A DNA stretch of 64,000 nt from an uncultured Eggerthella sp. (GCA_902464295.1 CABQIW010000003.1:7957-71956), one strand, 5' to 3'. Positions 17,118-26,677 are shown, numbered from the stretch's first letter. Notes: a model not told the origin generated them from the letters alone. Program-made: numbers and translations.

Positions 17118-18098
17118 GTGATAGAACAGTTTGCTTTTTCGATCGTAGCGGGGCTGATCGTAGGAATCTTCTCGGGCCTTTTGGGTATTGGCGGCGGAAC
17201 GCTCATGATCCCGCTCTTCCGTTTGGGGTTCGGGCTTTCTGCCATCGTCTCTACCGCAACCTCGCTCTTCACGATCGTACCTACCTCTATTGCGGGTTGC
17301 ATCACTCACCTGAAGAATAAAACGTGCATCGCAAAGATCGGCCTGATCGCTGGTGTTGCCGGTGCGTGTACTTCACCGCTTGGTGTGTTGGCCGCAACGA
17401 ATTCACCCGATATCGCCATCATGGCTTGTGCCGCGATCATCATCGCCTATTCGGCTATCACGATGTTCCGCAAGGCGATCAAGATGCCCAAACGCACCGA
17501 TTCGGACCTTTCGATGCGCGCGACGCTTCAGCGGTTTCGCATGGAGTTTGCCGACGAAGCAGAAGAGATGCCTGATGGTCGGCAAGATTCTGGTGAACGA
17601 ACAGGGCAAGTTCAGGGTGCTCACGTAAGAGAAACCCAAGCCGCACCAGCAAGAACAACCGAGACGGCGATCGCCCATGAAGTTCAAAAGAGCGTGAATA
17701 CTCTCGAAGCACCTATGACGACCAAGCGCCTCCTTACTGGTGCTGCGATCGGACTTGTTGCGGGATTCGCCTCGGGGTATGTGGGCGTGGGCGGCGGTTT
17801 CCTCATGGTTCCGCTCTTCATTTCGCTGTTGGGCATCACGATGAAGAAGGCTTCAGGTACAAGCTTGATCGCGGTGGTGATCCTTGCGATTCCTGGCGTT
17901 ATCACGCAAACCTTGCATGGGAATGTCGATTTCGTTGCTGGTATCGCGATGGCGATCGGTTCGATTCCGGGCGCGCTCATTGGAGCATCGCTCATCCGTT
18001 ATATTCCCGAGCGGAAAATGCGGTTTTTATTCGGGTTTTTCCTGCTGTTTGCCGCTATCATTCTAGTTATCAACGAACTGAACGTTTTCGGTGCATGA
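17118..18098 (+). CDS. TauE/SafE (TSUP) family anion exporter
   Basis: 326 residues with two homologous membrane halves. Each begins with the family motif: GIFSGLLGIGGGTLMIPL near residue 16 and GFASGYVGVGGGFLMVPL near residue 217. A long, polar cytosolic linker of about 85 residues (roughly 115-200, rich in Glu, Arg and Ala) separates the halves, longer than usual. TSUP members move sulfite, sulfoacetate and other anions; the substrate here is unknown. The GTG start is nine bases after the glycosyltransferase stop. The downstream sensor kinase begins ten bases after its stop. Confidence 0.88.
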   Translation: MIEQFAFSIVAGLIVGIFSGLLGIGGGTLMIPLFRLGFGLSAIVSTATSLFTIVPTSIAGCITHLKNKTCIAKIGLIAGVAGACTSPLGVLAATNSPDIAIMACAAIIIAYSAITMFRKAIKMPKRTDSDLSMRATLQRFRMEFADEAEEMPDGRQDSGERTGQVQGAHVRETQAAPARTTETAIAHEVQKSVNTLEAPMTTKRLLTGAAIGLVAGFASGYVGVGGGFLMVPLFISLLGITMKKASGTSLIAVVILAIPGVITQTLHGNVDFVAGIAMAIGSIPGALIGASLIRYIPERKMRFLFGFFLLFAAIILVINELNVFGA

Positions 18099-18108
18099 AG
18101 GTCGAACT

Positions 18109-19407
18109 ATGAATTTCCCTCGTCATAATCTTTACGTGTTTCTCGAGATACTCGGTTTATGCCTGGTGCTCATTTCTGGATGCGTGCTTGGTTGGGCCAT
18201 GTTCGGCGAAAAGAACTATGTGCTCATAGGAATCTCGGGGTTGGTGTTCACCATCTTCTTGCTCATCACGCTTACGCTCATGCTCGATCCCGACAAGATT
18301 CGCGCGCGCCAGTCGTTATCGGTGCTCGGCCTTGCTTCCAACTTGCTCGAAGGGATGCAGGGAGGCTTCAATTCCACCAGCGCTCAACATGCTTGCGAGA
18401 TATTGCATCGCTCCTCTTCGGCTTCAGCTGTGGCGATCACGGATACCGAGAATATCCTTGGTTATTGTGGGGCGGGAGAGGATAGTCTGCCCCATGGAAT
18501 CAGTCCGCTCCGCACGGAGGCCACCCGCGAATCACTCAAAGACGGTAAAACGCGCGTGCTCAATTCGCCCGAAGAAGTAGGGCTTCCTACCAAAACGCGT
18601 GGCATCAAAGCGGCCATCATCGTGCCGCTGAAGATCGGCAAAAGCATCGTGGGCACGTTGAAGTTCTACTATCCATCGGCTTCGCGCATCACCGAAACAC
18701 AAGTTTCGATCGCTGAAGGTTTTGCACAACTCATCGCCACCCAGATCGCGGCGATGGAGCTCGAAGAGCAGAAGAAGCTCGCCACGAGCATGGAGCTTAA
18801 AGCGCTTCAAAGCCAGATCAACCCTCATTTTTTGTTCAACACCATCAACACCATGGCTTCGCTCACCCGCACAGATCCCGATAAGGCGCGCATTCTTCTG
18901 CGCGAATTCGCGACCTTCTATCGTGGCGCGCTCGAAAATGCTTCCGATCTTATTCCGCTTGCGCGAGAAGTCGAGCAGACCGTGCGTTATCTTTCGTTGG
19001 AACAGGCGCGCTTCGGTGAAGACCGCTTGCGCGTGGATGTGGATATTAGCGACGAGGTCAAGGCACTCATGGTGCCAGCCTTTATGATTCAGCCTTTAGT
19101 GGAGAATTCTATCAAGCACGCGTTCCCCGCTGAGGGCCAGTTGATCATTTCGATCAGTGGCGAGATCCAAGCAGCAGATGTGTACTTGTATGTTGCGGAT
19201 AACGGACTTGGCATGACCGAAGAAGCACTCGAGAATATCATGGACCCCAGCTCTCAAACAGGGCTCGGCATTGCAGTGAAGAATGTGAACGACCGTATCC
19301 TGGGGTATTTTGGCGAAGAGTCCTTCATGAAGTATGCGAGCGAACTTGGCAAAGGTACGCGCGTAACGTTGTATCTAAAGGGTTGCGCTGAGAATCAACC
19401 CTCGTAG
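18109..19407 (+). CDS. LytS-type sensor histidine kinase
   Basis: 432 residues. Two transmembrane helices (about 6-28 and 38-58) are followed by a GAF-like domain (about 75-210) and a His_kinase domain of the LytS/YpdA class with the motif QSQINPHFLFNTINT; the phospho-acceptor is His240. The HATPase region follows, with VENSIKHAF and YVADNGLGMTEEAL plus a GLGIAVKNVNDRI lid. The GAF domain suggests a small-molecule or redox signal. The start is ATG 18109 with AAGG upstream. A LytTR response regulator follows 199 bases later behind its own promoter, and the two very probably form a pair. Confidence 0.92.
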   Translation: MNFPRHNLYVFLEILGLCLVLISGCVLGWAMFGEKNYVLIGISGLVFTIFLLITLTLMLDPDKIRARQSLSVLGLASNLLEGMQGGFNSTSAQHACEILHRSSSASAVAITDTENILGYCGAGEDSLPHGISPLRTEATRESLKDGKTRVLNSPEEVGLPTKTRGIKAAIIVPLKIGKSIVGTLKFYYPSASRITETQVSIAEGFAQLIATQIAAMELEEQKKLATSMELKALQSQINPHFLFNTINTMASLTRTDPDKARILLREFATFYRGALENASDLIPLAREVEQTVRYLSLEQARFGEDRLRVDVDISDEVKALMVPAFMIQPLVENSIKHAFPAEGQLIISISGEIQAADVYLYVADNGLGMTEEALENIMDPSSQTGLGIAVKNVNDRILGYFGEESFMKYASELGKGTRVTLYLKGCAENQPS

Positions 19408-19537
19408 GTTCTTTTAGCACCCTTCCAATTCGACGCGCACTTCACTGGTGAAGGTATCATTCATCAGGGCTGTTCATATCATTATTTCCTGGCAATAGGG
19501 ACAAATGTTTGTTTTGGATGGGCTTTGTTAATCACCG

Positions 19538-19566
19538 CTGCAGAATCATTCAGAATAGTCTATAAT
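19538..19566 (+). promoter_or_regulatory. Putative promoter of the LytTR response regulator
   Basis: A perfect TATAAT at 19561-19566, with a weak -35 CTGCAG at 19538-19543 (17-base spacer). The weak -35 would fit activation by the regulator itself. Confidence 0.45.
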
Positions 19567-19606
19567 TGGTACGATTTTCTATAGGTTTTCAACAGAGGAG
19601 GTCGTG

Positions 19607-20320
19607 TTGCTAAAGGCGATTATTGTAGACGACGAAGCGCCAGCACGCTCCGAACTGCGTTTTCTTCTCGGAGAGCTCAATCAAGCTGAGGTTGTATCTG
19701 AAGCAGCAAGTGTCCGTGAGGCTATCGAGAAGCTCAAAGAGTATCCTTGTGATGTCATGTTTCTCGACATCAACATGCCTGAAGCCACGGGTCTTCAATT
19801 GGCCGAAGCGCTTCAGCATCTGAAGTTCCCACCCGCTGTCGTGTTCGTTACTGCCTACAGCGAGTTCGCACTTGATGCATTCAAGGTCAATGCTGTCGAC
19901 TATCTGGTCAAGCCCGTTGAAACCGAGCGTTTAGCTCATGCGCTTGCACGCGTGCGCGAACATGTTGTTCTGCATGCGCGTGCCCAAAAAGCCGAGCGTA
20001 TTCCTGTCGAAAAGGGCGGCAAGAAGATCCTTATCAACATCGATCAGATCCGCTTTGTCATGGCGCGTGACGATTATGCCTATCTGCAGACCGACACCGA
20101 TCGCTACTTCTCAACGGTCAGCTTGGCGCAACTTGAAAAAACGCTCGATGGCCATGGCTTCTTCCGCGTCCATCGCGGCTACCTCGTTAACCTTTCGCTC
20201 GTGAAAGAGGTCGAGCCACAATCAGGCGGCACGCTGTTGCTCACGCTCGATGGTGTTGAAGAGAAGATCCCGGTTTCTCGCCGTCGTGTTTCTTCGCTCA
20301 AGAAAGCGCTGGGGTTATAG
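19607..20320 (+). CDS. LytR/AlgR-type response regulator
   Basis: 237 residues. The receiver domain has acidic pocket residues DDE at 8-10, phospho-acceptor Asp54 in CDVMFLDINMPEA, and the conserved KPVETERL. A C-terminal LytTR DNA-binding domain follows (about 130-237), with FVMARDDYAYLQT and GFFRVHRGYLVNL. GAGGAGG lies upstream: a TTG at 19607 has five-base spacing, while the adjacent in-frame GTG at 19604 is too close, so I take the TTG. It is the partner of the LytS-type kinase upstream. In other bacteria such pairs govern pyruvate, peptide or surface responses; the targets here are not visible. Confidence 0.92.
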   Translation: MLKAIIVDDEAPARSELRFLLGELNQAEVVSEAASVREAIEKLKEYPCDVMFLDINMPEATGLQLAEALQHLKFPPAVVFVTAYSEFALDAFKVNAVDYLVKPVETERLAHALARVREHVVLHARAQKAERIPVEKGGKKILINIDQIRFVMARDDYAYLQTDTDRYFSTVSLAQLEKTLDGHGFFRVHRGYLVNLSLVKEVEPQSGGTLLLTLDGVEEKIPVSRRRVSSLKKALGL

Positions 20321-20356
20321 CGCAACCGAAAAGCTTGGAGCTTTAAGTTAGACATC

Positions 20357-20384
20357 AAACGCCCTCTTCTATAGAGGGCGTTTT
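20357..20384 (+). terminator. Intrinsic terminator after the response regulator
   Basis: AAACGCCCTC pairs with GAGGGCGTTTT around TTCTATA. Confidence 0.88.
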
Positions 20385-20650
20385 GAGTTGGGTAAGACTC
20401 GTGCGAAAATGCATCAGAAATCTTGCGCATGCATTCATCGGAAGGCTTCATATACAAGCCTTCCCTGTTGATCCAATGAAAGAACATGCTTTTCTTACAG
20501 AGCCGTATCTCTTCTTTCATTTCTTTAAGATTTTCAGAAGTGAACAGGTAAAATAGTATTCCGTTGTTAGGCTCGTGAGCCAGCATTCGAATTTGGGCAC
20601 GTACAAGGCGCTACGTGCTATTTTTGCTGTTCGAAATGAGAGGGGCGAAC

Positions 20651-21592
20651 ATGGCAAAGAAGATCATTCTCGATTGCGACCCAGGTCACGATGATGCGGT
20701 CGCGATCCTTTTAGCTCTAGGAAATCCAGAGATCGAGATCGTGGGAATCACCACGGTCGGGGGGAATCAAAGCCTCGAAAAGGTCACTTACAATGCGCGC
20801 GCAATGCTCGAAGCAGCGCACGCTCATGATATTCCCGTATATGCAGGTTCCGATCGTCCGCTCGTGCGCGAACAGGAAGTGGCAGAATCGATCCATGGCG
20901 AAACAGGGTTGGACGGCGTCGAATTGCCCGTGCCTACTCGTCCGCTCGAAGACATGCATGCCGTGAATTTCATCGTGAAGACCATCATGGAGTCGGAACC
21001 AGGCACGATCACATTGGTCCCCACCGGGCCGCTGACTAACATTGCCCTGGCGTTGCGCATGGAACCACGTATTGCAGAACGCGTGAGCGAAGTGGTGCTG
21101 ATGGGCGGCGGTTTTCATGAGGGGAATTGGAGCGCGGTGGCTGAATTCAACATCATCGTCGATCCCGAAGCAGCCCATATCGTGTTCAATGCTCCCTGGA
21201 AACTGACCATGGTCGGGCTCGATCTTACGCATCAGGCACTTTGCACCCCTGAAGTGCAGCGCCGCATCGAAGAGATCGGTACGCCGCTTGCTGTTATCGT
21301 CAGCGGACTCATGGATTTCTTCCGCAAGACCTATCAGGACAATCAAGATTTCGTGGATCCGCCCGTGCATGATCCGTGCACCGTGGCATATCTTATCGAT
21401 CCTTCCGTGGTGCAAACCAGACGATGCCCTCTTGACGTGGAACTTCACGGAGAACTTACGCTCGGTATGACCGTAGCAGACCTTCGTGGACCAGAACCTT
21501 CCGAAGAAGAGTGCCATACGCAAGTTGCGACGAAGCTGGACTTCGATAAGTTCTGGAATTTGGTAATACAAGCAATCGAGAACATTGGATAA
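20651..21592 (+). CDS. Nucleoside hydrolase (inosine/uridine-preferring type)
   Basis: 313 residues. The N-terminal calcium-binding signature is KIILDCDPGHDDAVAILLAL. Further family blocks are GITTVGGNQSLEKVTYNA, GPLTNIALALRMEP, LMGGGFHEGNWSAVAEFNI and VHDPCTVAYLIDP (the last carries the catalytic-site His/Asp). The enzyme cleaves the N-glycosidic bond of ribonucleosides to base plus ribose. The ATG at 20651 is preceded by AGGGGCG. It is first in an operon with an MFS carrier and a ribokinase, which fits nucleoside uptake and salvage. The exact nucleoside preference cannot be read from the sequence. Confidence 0.94.
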   Translation: MAKKIILDCDPGHDDAVAILLALGNPEIEIVGITTVGGNQSLEKVTYNARAMLEAAHAHDIPVYAGSDRPLVREQEVAESIHGETGLDGVELPVPTRPLEDMHAVNFIVKTIMESEPGTITLVPTGPLTNIALALRMEPRIAERVSEVVLMGGGFHEGNWSAVAEFNIIVDPEAAHIVFNAPWKLTMVGLDLTHQALCTPEVQRRIEEIGTPLAVIVSGLMDFFRKTYQDNQDFVDPPVHDPCTVAYLIDPSVVQTRRCPLDVELHGELTLGMTVADLRGPEPSEEECHTQVATKLDFDKFWNLVIQAIENIG

Positions 21593-21596
21593 GAAC

Positions 21597-23012
21597 ATGA
21601 ATGAAGCGAAAAAACCTCTTCTTGATGAAGGCGGCAAATCCATTGTCGCGGTAATGGCAGCGTTGCTGGTGGCTATCTTCGCATTCCAGCTCAATGCTTC
21701 GATGCTCTCTCCAGCGCTCGTTGCTATGCAGAACGAGCTTTCCACTACAGCGGTCGAGATCGGCAACACGCAAACGGTGTTCTTCACGGCAGCAGCACTC
21801 TTTTCGCTGTTCCTTCCGCGTCTTGCTGACCTGAAAGGCCGCCGCAAAGTGCTGTGCGGCATGCTCTTGGTCACGGGCATCGGATGCGTGATCAGTGCGC
21901 TCGCGCCGAATGTTGAAGTGCTCATGATCGGTCGTGTTCTGCAGGGCGTTGCTGGTCCGGTAGTACCGTTGTGCCTGATCATGCTCCACCAGCGCGTGAC
22001 CGAAGACGCACGGTATGCCCGCCTGATGGCGATCCTCACGTCAGTGAATGGCGGCATCGCGGGCGTCGATGCGATTCTAGGTGGCTGGCTTGCTGGCAAC
22101 TTCGGCTTCCGTTCGGTGTTCGTCGTGATGGCCGCGGTTGCGGCTCTTGCGGTCGTTCTCGTGTTCGCGCTCACGCAGGAGAGCACCGCCGAAGAAACGC
22201 CTAAGATGGACTGGGCTGGCGTGGTCACGCTCGGCATCGCATTCTTGGCAATCTATCTTGCGATCGATGAAGTTGGTGCTCTTGCAGCAGCGAACTGGGG
22301 ATTGGTTGCCATTCTCGTTGTTATTGCGATCGTGTTCTTCGTGATATTTTGGAACATCGAATCGCGCAAGAAGGATCCGATGGTAACCACCCACTACCTC
22401 AAACAACGCAGGACCTGGGGTTTATTGCTCACTACGCTCCTCACCATGACCGGCGTGTTCGCCATCATGAATGGTGTAGTGCCGGCGATCGCGCAAGATC
22501 CTGTTATGGGCGTTGATATGAAACCCGACATGGTTTCGTTCGCAACGCTCACGCCCTATGCGCTGCTCGGTCTGTGCTTCGGCCCGGTTGCTGGCGTGCT
22601 CGCGAGCAAGTTCGGATATCGCAGCGTGCTGCGTGCAGGCCTCATCGTGAGCATCGCTGGCGTGCTCTTCGGCATATTCCTTTCGAACAATGCGAGCATT
22701 CCTTCGCTCGTCATCATCTCGGTGGTCTTGGGTATCGCGTATGCTGGTACGGCGAACATCATGCTGAACGGATTGGGAATCGTTCTCTCTCCCGAAGATA
22801 ATCCTGGTTATCTTCCAGGCATGAATGCAGGTGCTTTCAACTTGGGCGCCGGCCTTTCGTTCGCTGTCCTCTATGCGGTCATGGATGCTTTTGCAATGAA
22901 CGGGGCACAGATCGGCTATTCTGCAGCAATGATCGCCGCAGCAGTGTTGCTCGGTGCGGCATTGCTCGTTTCGCTCTTCATCCCGAAACCTTCCGATGCC
23001 GACAACAGCTAG
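21597..23012 (+). CDS. MFS transporter, 14-TM DHA2-like, probable nucleoside carrier
   Basis: 471 residues, strongly hydrophobic. The MFS motif A-like loop is FLPRLADLKGRRKVLCG and motif C-like is GVAGPVVPLCLIM. About 14 helices can be drawn, the DHA2 topology usually seen in drug/H+ antiporters. Because it sits between a nucleoside hydrolase and a ribokinase with almost no spacing, I infer import of nucleosides (or export of freed bases); this is context only. The ATG at 21597 lies four bases after the previous stop; an in-frame TTG at 21585 overlaps that stop. Confidence 0.82.
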   Translation: MNEAKKPLLDEGGKSIVAVMAALLVAIFAFQLNASMLSPALVAMQNELSTTAVEIGNTQTVFFTAAALFSLFLPRLADLKGRRKVLCGMLLVTGIGCVISALAPNVEVLMIGRVLQGVAGPVVPLCLIMLHQRVTEDARYARLMAILTSVNGGIAGVDAILGGWLAGNFGFRSVFVVMAAVAALAVVLVFALTQESTAEETPKMDWAGVVTLGIAFLAIYLAIDEVGALAAANWGLVAILVVIAIVFFVIFWNIESRKKDPMVTTHYLKQRRTWGLLLTTLLTMTGVFAIMNGVVPAIAQDPVMGVDMKPDMVSFATLTPYALLGLCFGPVAGVLASKFGYRSVLRAGLIVSIAGVLFGIFLSNNASIPSLVIISVVLGIAYAGTANIMLNGLGIVLSPEDNPGYLPGMNAGAFNLGAGLSFAVLYAVMDAFAMNGAQIGYSAAMIAAAVLLGAALLVSLFIPKPSDADNS

Positions 23013-23025
23013 GTGGTGTGATTCC

Positions 23026-23937
23026 ATGAGCAAGGTGATCGTATTCGGCAGCTTGAATATGGACCTTTCTATCGAAAGTGACCATATGCCTCAACTTGGT
23101 GAAACCATCATGGGGCGCCGTTTCATCATAAACCCTGGTGGCAAGGGGGCGAATCAAGCCGTTGCGGCCGCGAAGCTGGGAGCGGACGTAGTGATGCTAG
23201 GCGCGGTGGGTCTCGATCCTTTCGGCGACCAGATGATCGCGACGCTCGTCGAACAAGGGGTGCGCTGCGATCTTATCGAGCGCGTGGATGCTCACCCAAC
23301 GGGCGTTGCTGTTATCACGCGTGTTGCGGGAGACAACTTCATCACCATCGATCCCGGCGCCAACCTTTCAGGCGATCTAACCTATGTTGAACAGGTGCTC
23401 AAGGAAGAAGCCCAGCCAAACGATGTATTCCTGTGCCAGCTCGAGTGCGATTTCGATACGACGATGGATGCTATTCGATCCGCGCACGAATACGGGATGT
23501 ACACTGTCTTGAATCCTGCTCCTGCGCGCGCCTTGCCAGAATGGGTGTATGAACATATCGATCTGGTGGTGGTCAACGAGAGCGAATGCGAGATCCTTAC
23601 CGGTATCTATCCCATCACTCACGACGATCTCGTAAATGCTATGGATATACTGTGCGCTCGCGGGGTGGGTGCAGTAGCTATCACGCTGGGAGCGCGCGGC
23701 TCGATCGTGCGCGTTCGTGGCAAAGACTACGAAATGATCGCTCCTTGCGTGAATGCGATCGATACTACGTGTGCAGGGGATACCTATATCGGTGCTCTTG
23801 TTGCAGGGTATGCGCGTGGCGCGTGTCTCGACGAAACGCTCGCACTTGCCACAGAGGCTTCCGCGCTGGCAACCACCCGCATCGGCGCCCAACAATCGAT
23901 TCCACTCCTTGTCGAAGTGGATGGCTCAGAGGTCTAA
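23026..23937 (+). CDS. rbsK: Ribokinase (PfkB family)
   Basis: 303 residues. PfkB signature 1 is NPGGKGANQAVAAAKLG near residue 37 and signature 2 is DTTCAGDTYIGALVAGYARG near residue 245, containing the anion hole and catalytic Asp. The N-terminal VFGSLNMDLSIESDHMPQLGETI is typical of ribokinases. It phosphorylates ribose released by the upstream nucleoside hydrolase to ribose 5-phosphate for the pentose phosphate pathway and PRPP. The ATG at 23026 follows AGGTGG. A terminator comes after the gene. Other PfkB sugar or nucleoside kinases are possible, but the operon favours ribose. Confidence 0.9.
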   Translation: MSKVIVFGSLNMDLSIESDHMPQLGETIMGRRFIINPGGKGANQAVAAAKLGADVVMLGAVGLDPFGDQMIATLVEQGVRCDLIERVDAHPTGVAVITRVAGDNFITIDPGANLSGDLTYVEQVLKEEAQPNDVFLCQLECDFDTTMDAIRSAHEYGMYTVLNPAPARALPEWVYEHIDLVVVNESECEILTGIYPITHDDLVNAMDILCARGVGAVAITLGARGSIVRVRGKDYEMIAPCVNAIDTTCAGDTYIGALVAGYARGACLDETLALATEASALATTRIGAQQSIPLLVEVDGSEV

Positions 23938-23992
23938 GGCAAAGAGCACAGTATCTGGTCAAGAGCAACTATTCATCCTCTTCGGTTCTCCG

Positions 23993-24025
23993 AGAAACGG
24001 TCGAGATGTTTCGGCCGTTTCTTTT
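23993..24025 (+). terminator. Intrinsic terminator after rbsK
   Basis: AGAAACGG (23993-24000) pairs with CCGTTTCT (24015-24022), followed by TTTAT. Confidence 0.75.
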
Positions 24026-24136
24026 ATATCGACCCATCCAGTGGGGAGTTTGTTGCGCCACCGTGTACTTGGCTTATATCCGCAGACGAGAATGATAAAC
24101 TTTAAAGATGTTTTGAATCGAGGATAGGATCGTTCT

Positions 24137-24607
24137 ATGACCTGTAGTGCAACACAACCCGTTATCGGTATCATCATGGGCTCCGAATCAGATATGCCCG
24201 TTATGGATGCCTGCATGAAACAGCTCGATGAATTTGGCGTGCCTTATGAGGTGAAGATCGCGAGCGCTCATCGTAAACCTGCCGAAGTGCATGAATGGGC
24301 CTCGACCGCCATCGATCGCGGCATTCGCGTGATCATCGCAGCAGCAGGTAAAGCAGCACATCTCGGTGGTGTCGTTGCAGCATACACCCCTGCACCAGTT
24401 ATCGCGGTCCCCATGAAGACGAGCGATCTGGGCGGATTGGACTCGCTGCTCTCCATGGTGCAGATGCCAAGTGGTGTGCCCATTGCGTGCGTGGCGATCA
24501 ATGGCGCGAAGAATGCGGCTATCCTGGCTGTTCAGATGATGGGTACGGGCTGCGAAGGCGCGCGTCAGAAGATCATCGACCTCAAAGCAGAGATGGCAAA
24601 CGCCTAA
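24137..24607 (+). CDS. purE: N5-carboxyaminoimidazole ribonucleotide mutase PurE
   Basis: 156 residues, full length for class I PurE. The substrate-binding block is GIIMGSESDMPVMDAC, with ASAHRKP carrying the catalytic His region and AAAGKAAHLGGVVAAYTPAPVIAVPM, LDSLLSMVQMPSGVPIA near the C-terminus. The enzyme interconverts N5-CAIR and CAIR in purine synthesis. It stands alone without purK beside it. AGGATAGG precedes the ATG. The preceding nucleoside operon is separated by a terminator, so the purine link is thematic rather than operonic. Confidence 0.97.
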   Translation: MTCSATQPVIGIIMGSESDMPVMDACMKQLDEFGVPYEVKIASAHRKPAEVHEWASTAIDRGIRVIIAAAGKAAHLGGVVAAYTPAPVIAVPMKTSDLGGLDSLLSMVQMPSGVPIACVAINGAKNAAILAVQMMGTGCEGARQKIIDLKAEMANA

Positions 24608-24688
24608 CGCGAAACGTTTGGTGCGCTAGGCAGCCTTTTGACAGTACGTTCCTTTGCATAAATCAAGTGACAAGAAAACGAGGTAGTT

Positions 24689-26677
24689 GTGACCAAATCT
24701 TTTTTGATGGGTAATCAAGCATTTGCCCACGCTGCCCTTGAAGCTGGCGTGCGCGTATGCGCAGGGTACCCAGGTACGCCGTCATCCGAGGTTATTGAAA
24801 CCGTCGCGAAGTTACGCGATGCAGGATCGGCCCATGCCGTGTATGTCGAGTGGTCTACCAATGAAAAAGCCGCTCTTGAAATGTTGGCAGGGGCTGCGCT
24901 GTGTGGAGCACGTACGCTCTTCACTGCCAAACAGGTTGGACTCAATGTGGCAAGCGATCCGCTCATGTCGCTCAACTATATTGGCGTTGAGGGTGGCACG
25001 GTGTTGCTCGTTGCCGACGACCCAGGCCCGATCTCTTCGCAAACTGAACAGGATACACGTCGATTTGCCTCCTTTGCGAAGGTTCCCGTATTCGATCCAG
25101 CAACGCCTGAACAAGGCTGTGCGATGATCGCAGCTGCCTACGATCTCTCTGAAAAATATCATACGCCGGTGATCTTCCGTCCTTCCACGCGTATCTGTCA
25201 CGCATCAACCTTCGTGGAAGTGGCTGATGAGACCCATGCGCGCGAACCAGAAGGCTTCGAACATGACCCCAGCAAATGGGTCATCTTCCCTGGGCGTTCG
25301 TATCGCGGTCACGGTGAGATCAACGAGCGTTTGCCGAAGATCGCAGCCGAATTCAGCACTTCTCCGTTTAATCCGTGGCGAGAAGTTGCCGGCACTGATG
25401 AAGGCGCGAAGATCGGCATCATTGCAGGTGGCGTATCGTACTCTTACGCCGAAGAAGCGCTCGCCCAGATTGAAGATGCGGTAGAAGCAACCGGCGCGCT
25501 TTCGCCGAGCTATCGTCTCATGCAGGTGGGCACTCCCTATCCGTTCCCTGAGGCAGCTGTTGCAGCGTTCGCTGAAGGCCTCGATCGCATCATCGTGTTC
25601 GAAGAGCTCGATCATGTGATCGAAGACGAGATGCTCAAGCTCTGTGGCAAGCTGCATGCGGGATTCGAGGTACAGGGTAAGCTCACGGGCGCTACCACTA
25701 CGCGCGGCGAAAACACGGTCGACGCGATCCGCGGACAGATCCAGGAATTCTTCGATCTCGATCTTCCCGCTGCCGCCGAGCGCACAGTCGAATTCAGCGA
25801 CCCGATACCCGAGCGCCCCGCGGTCCTGTGCGCAGGATGCCCTCATCGCGGTGCGTTCTATGCCGTGAAGAAGGCGCTCGGTCGCAGGCGCGAAGCGGTG
25901 ATGTGCGGCGATATCGGCTGCTACACGCTCGGCAATGCTGCGCCGCTCAATGCAGTCGATACCTGTCTCGACATGGGCGCGGGCATCACGATGGCGCAAG
26001 GCTTCAATGTGATCGAGCCTGATAAGAAGGCGATCGCGTTCGTGGGCGATTCCACGTTCTTCGCTTCCGGGATGACCGGCGTGGCCAACGCGGTTTACAA
26101 CAAGCATGACATCACCATCGTGGTGCTCGATAACGCGACCACTGCGATGACCGGCTCGCAGCCTCATCCGGGCACGGGCGCAACGCTCATGGGCGGGTTC
26201 AGTGCGCCGATCTCGATCAAAGAAGTGCTCAGCGCACTTGGCGTGAAGAAGATCACGAAGGCCAATCCGCTGTTCGCTGATAAAGCTATCGAGGCAGCGC
26301 GCAATGCGATCGACTACGATGGTCCTTCGGCGGTCATCTACGAATCGCCTTGCACGAAGCTCACTAAGGCAAAGCCGCCCGTTTACTTCATCGCGAATGC
26401 GTGCGCAGGTTGTCGCAAATGCGTTACCACCATCGGTTGCCCTGCGTTGGGGTGGAGTGAAGTTGGCCATTCGATCGTGATCAACCGTGCGATGTGCGTT
26501 GGGTGCGGCCTTTGCACGGATATCTGCGAATACGGTGCCATCACCTGCCCCACTCGAAAACGAGTACGGCCTGCACTGCCGCCGCGTTCGCAACGATTGC
26601 ATGCGGAAGATGGATCGCTCAGTCGATTCCCCACGCCACAAGAATTGGCTGAGATCGAAGGAGGTAGCGATGATTAA
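24689..26677 (+). CDS. iorA: Indolepyruvate:ferredoxin oxidoreductase, alpha subunit
   Basis: 662 residues. The pyrimidine-binding part is N-terminal (AFAHAALEAGVRVCAGYPGTPSSEV). The thiamine-diphosphate-binding part is near 380-520 with CAGCPHRGAFYA, GDIGCYTLG and GDSTFFASGMTGVANAVYN. A C-terminal ferredoxin-like region has two cysteine clusters (CAGCRKCVTTIGCP and CVGCGLCTDICEYGAITCP). It oxidatively decarboxylates aryl pyruvates from Trp, Phe and Tyr to aryl-acetyl-CoA while reducing ferredoxin. The GTG start follows AGGT. The protein is about 40-60 residues longer than many homologues because of a polar C-terminal tail. It overlaps iorB by eight bases. Confidence 0.95.
   Translation: MTKSFLMGNQAFAHAALEAGVRVCAGYPGTPSSEVIETVAKLRDAGSAHAVYVEWSTNEKAALEMLAGAALCGARTLFTAKQVGLNVASDPLMSLNYIGVEGGTVLLVADDPGPISSQTEQDTRRFASFAKVPVFDPATPEQGCAMIAAAYDLSEKYHTPVIFRPSTRICHASTFVEVADETHAREPEGFEHDPSKWVIFPGRSYRGHGEINERLPKIAAEFSTSPFNPWREVAGTDEGAKIGIIAGGVSYSYAEEALAQIEDAVEATGALSPSYRLMQVGTPYPFPEAAVAAFAEGLDRIIVFEELDHVIEDEMLKLCGKLHAGFEVQGKLTGATTTRGENTVDAIRGQIQEFFDLDLPAAAERTVEFSDPIPERPAVLCAGCPHRGAFYAVKKALGRRREAVMCGDIGCYTLGNAAPLNAVDTCLDMGAGITMAQGFNVIEPDKKAIAFVGDSTFFASGMTGVANAVYNKHDITIVVLDNATTAMTGSQPHPGTGATLMGGFSAPISIKEVLSALGVKKITKANPLFADKAIEAARNAIDYDGPSAVIYESPCTKLTKAKPPVYFIANACAGCRKCVTTIGCPALGWSEVGHSIVINRAMCVGCGLCTDICEYGAITCPTRKRVRPALPPRSQRLHAEDGSLSRFPTPQELAEIEGGSDD

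Noticed and set aside
20387..20586. Minus-strand frame with a protein-like beginning between the response regulator and the nucleoside hydrolase
   Set aside because: No ribosome-binding site, and the frame runs through the terminator into the antisense of the response regulator.
20717..22237. 506-codon minus-strand frame opposite the nucleoside hydrolase and MFS genes
   Set aside because: Antisense shadow across two well-supported genes; no domain.
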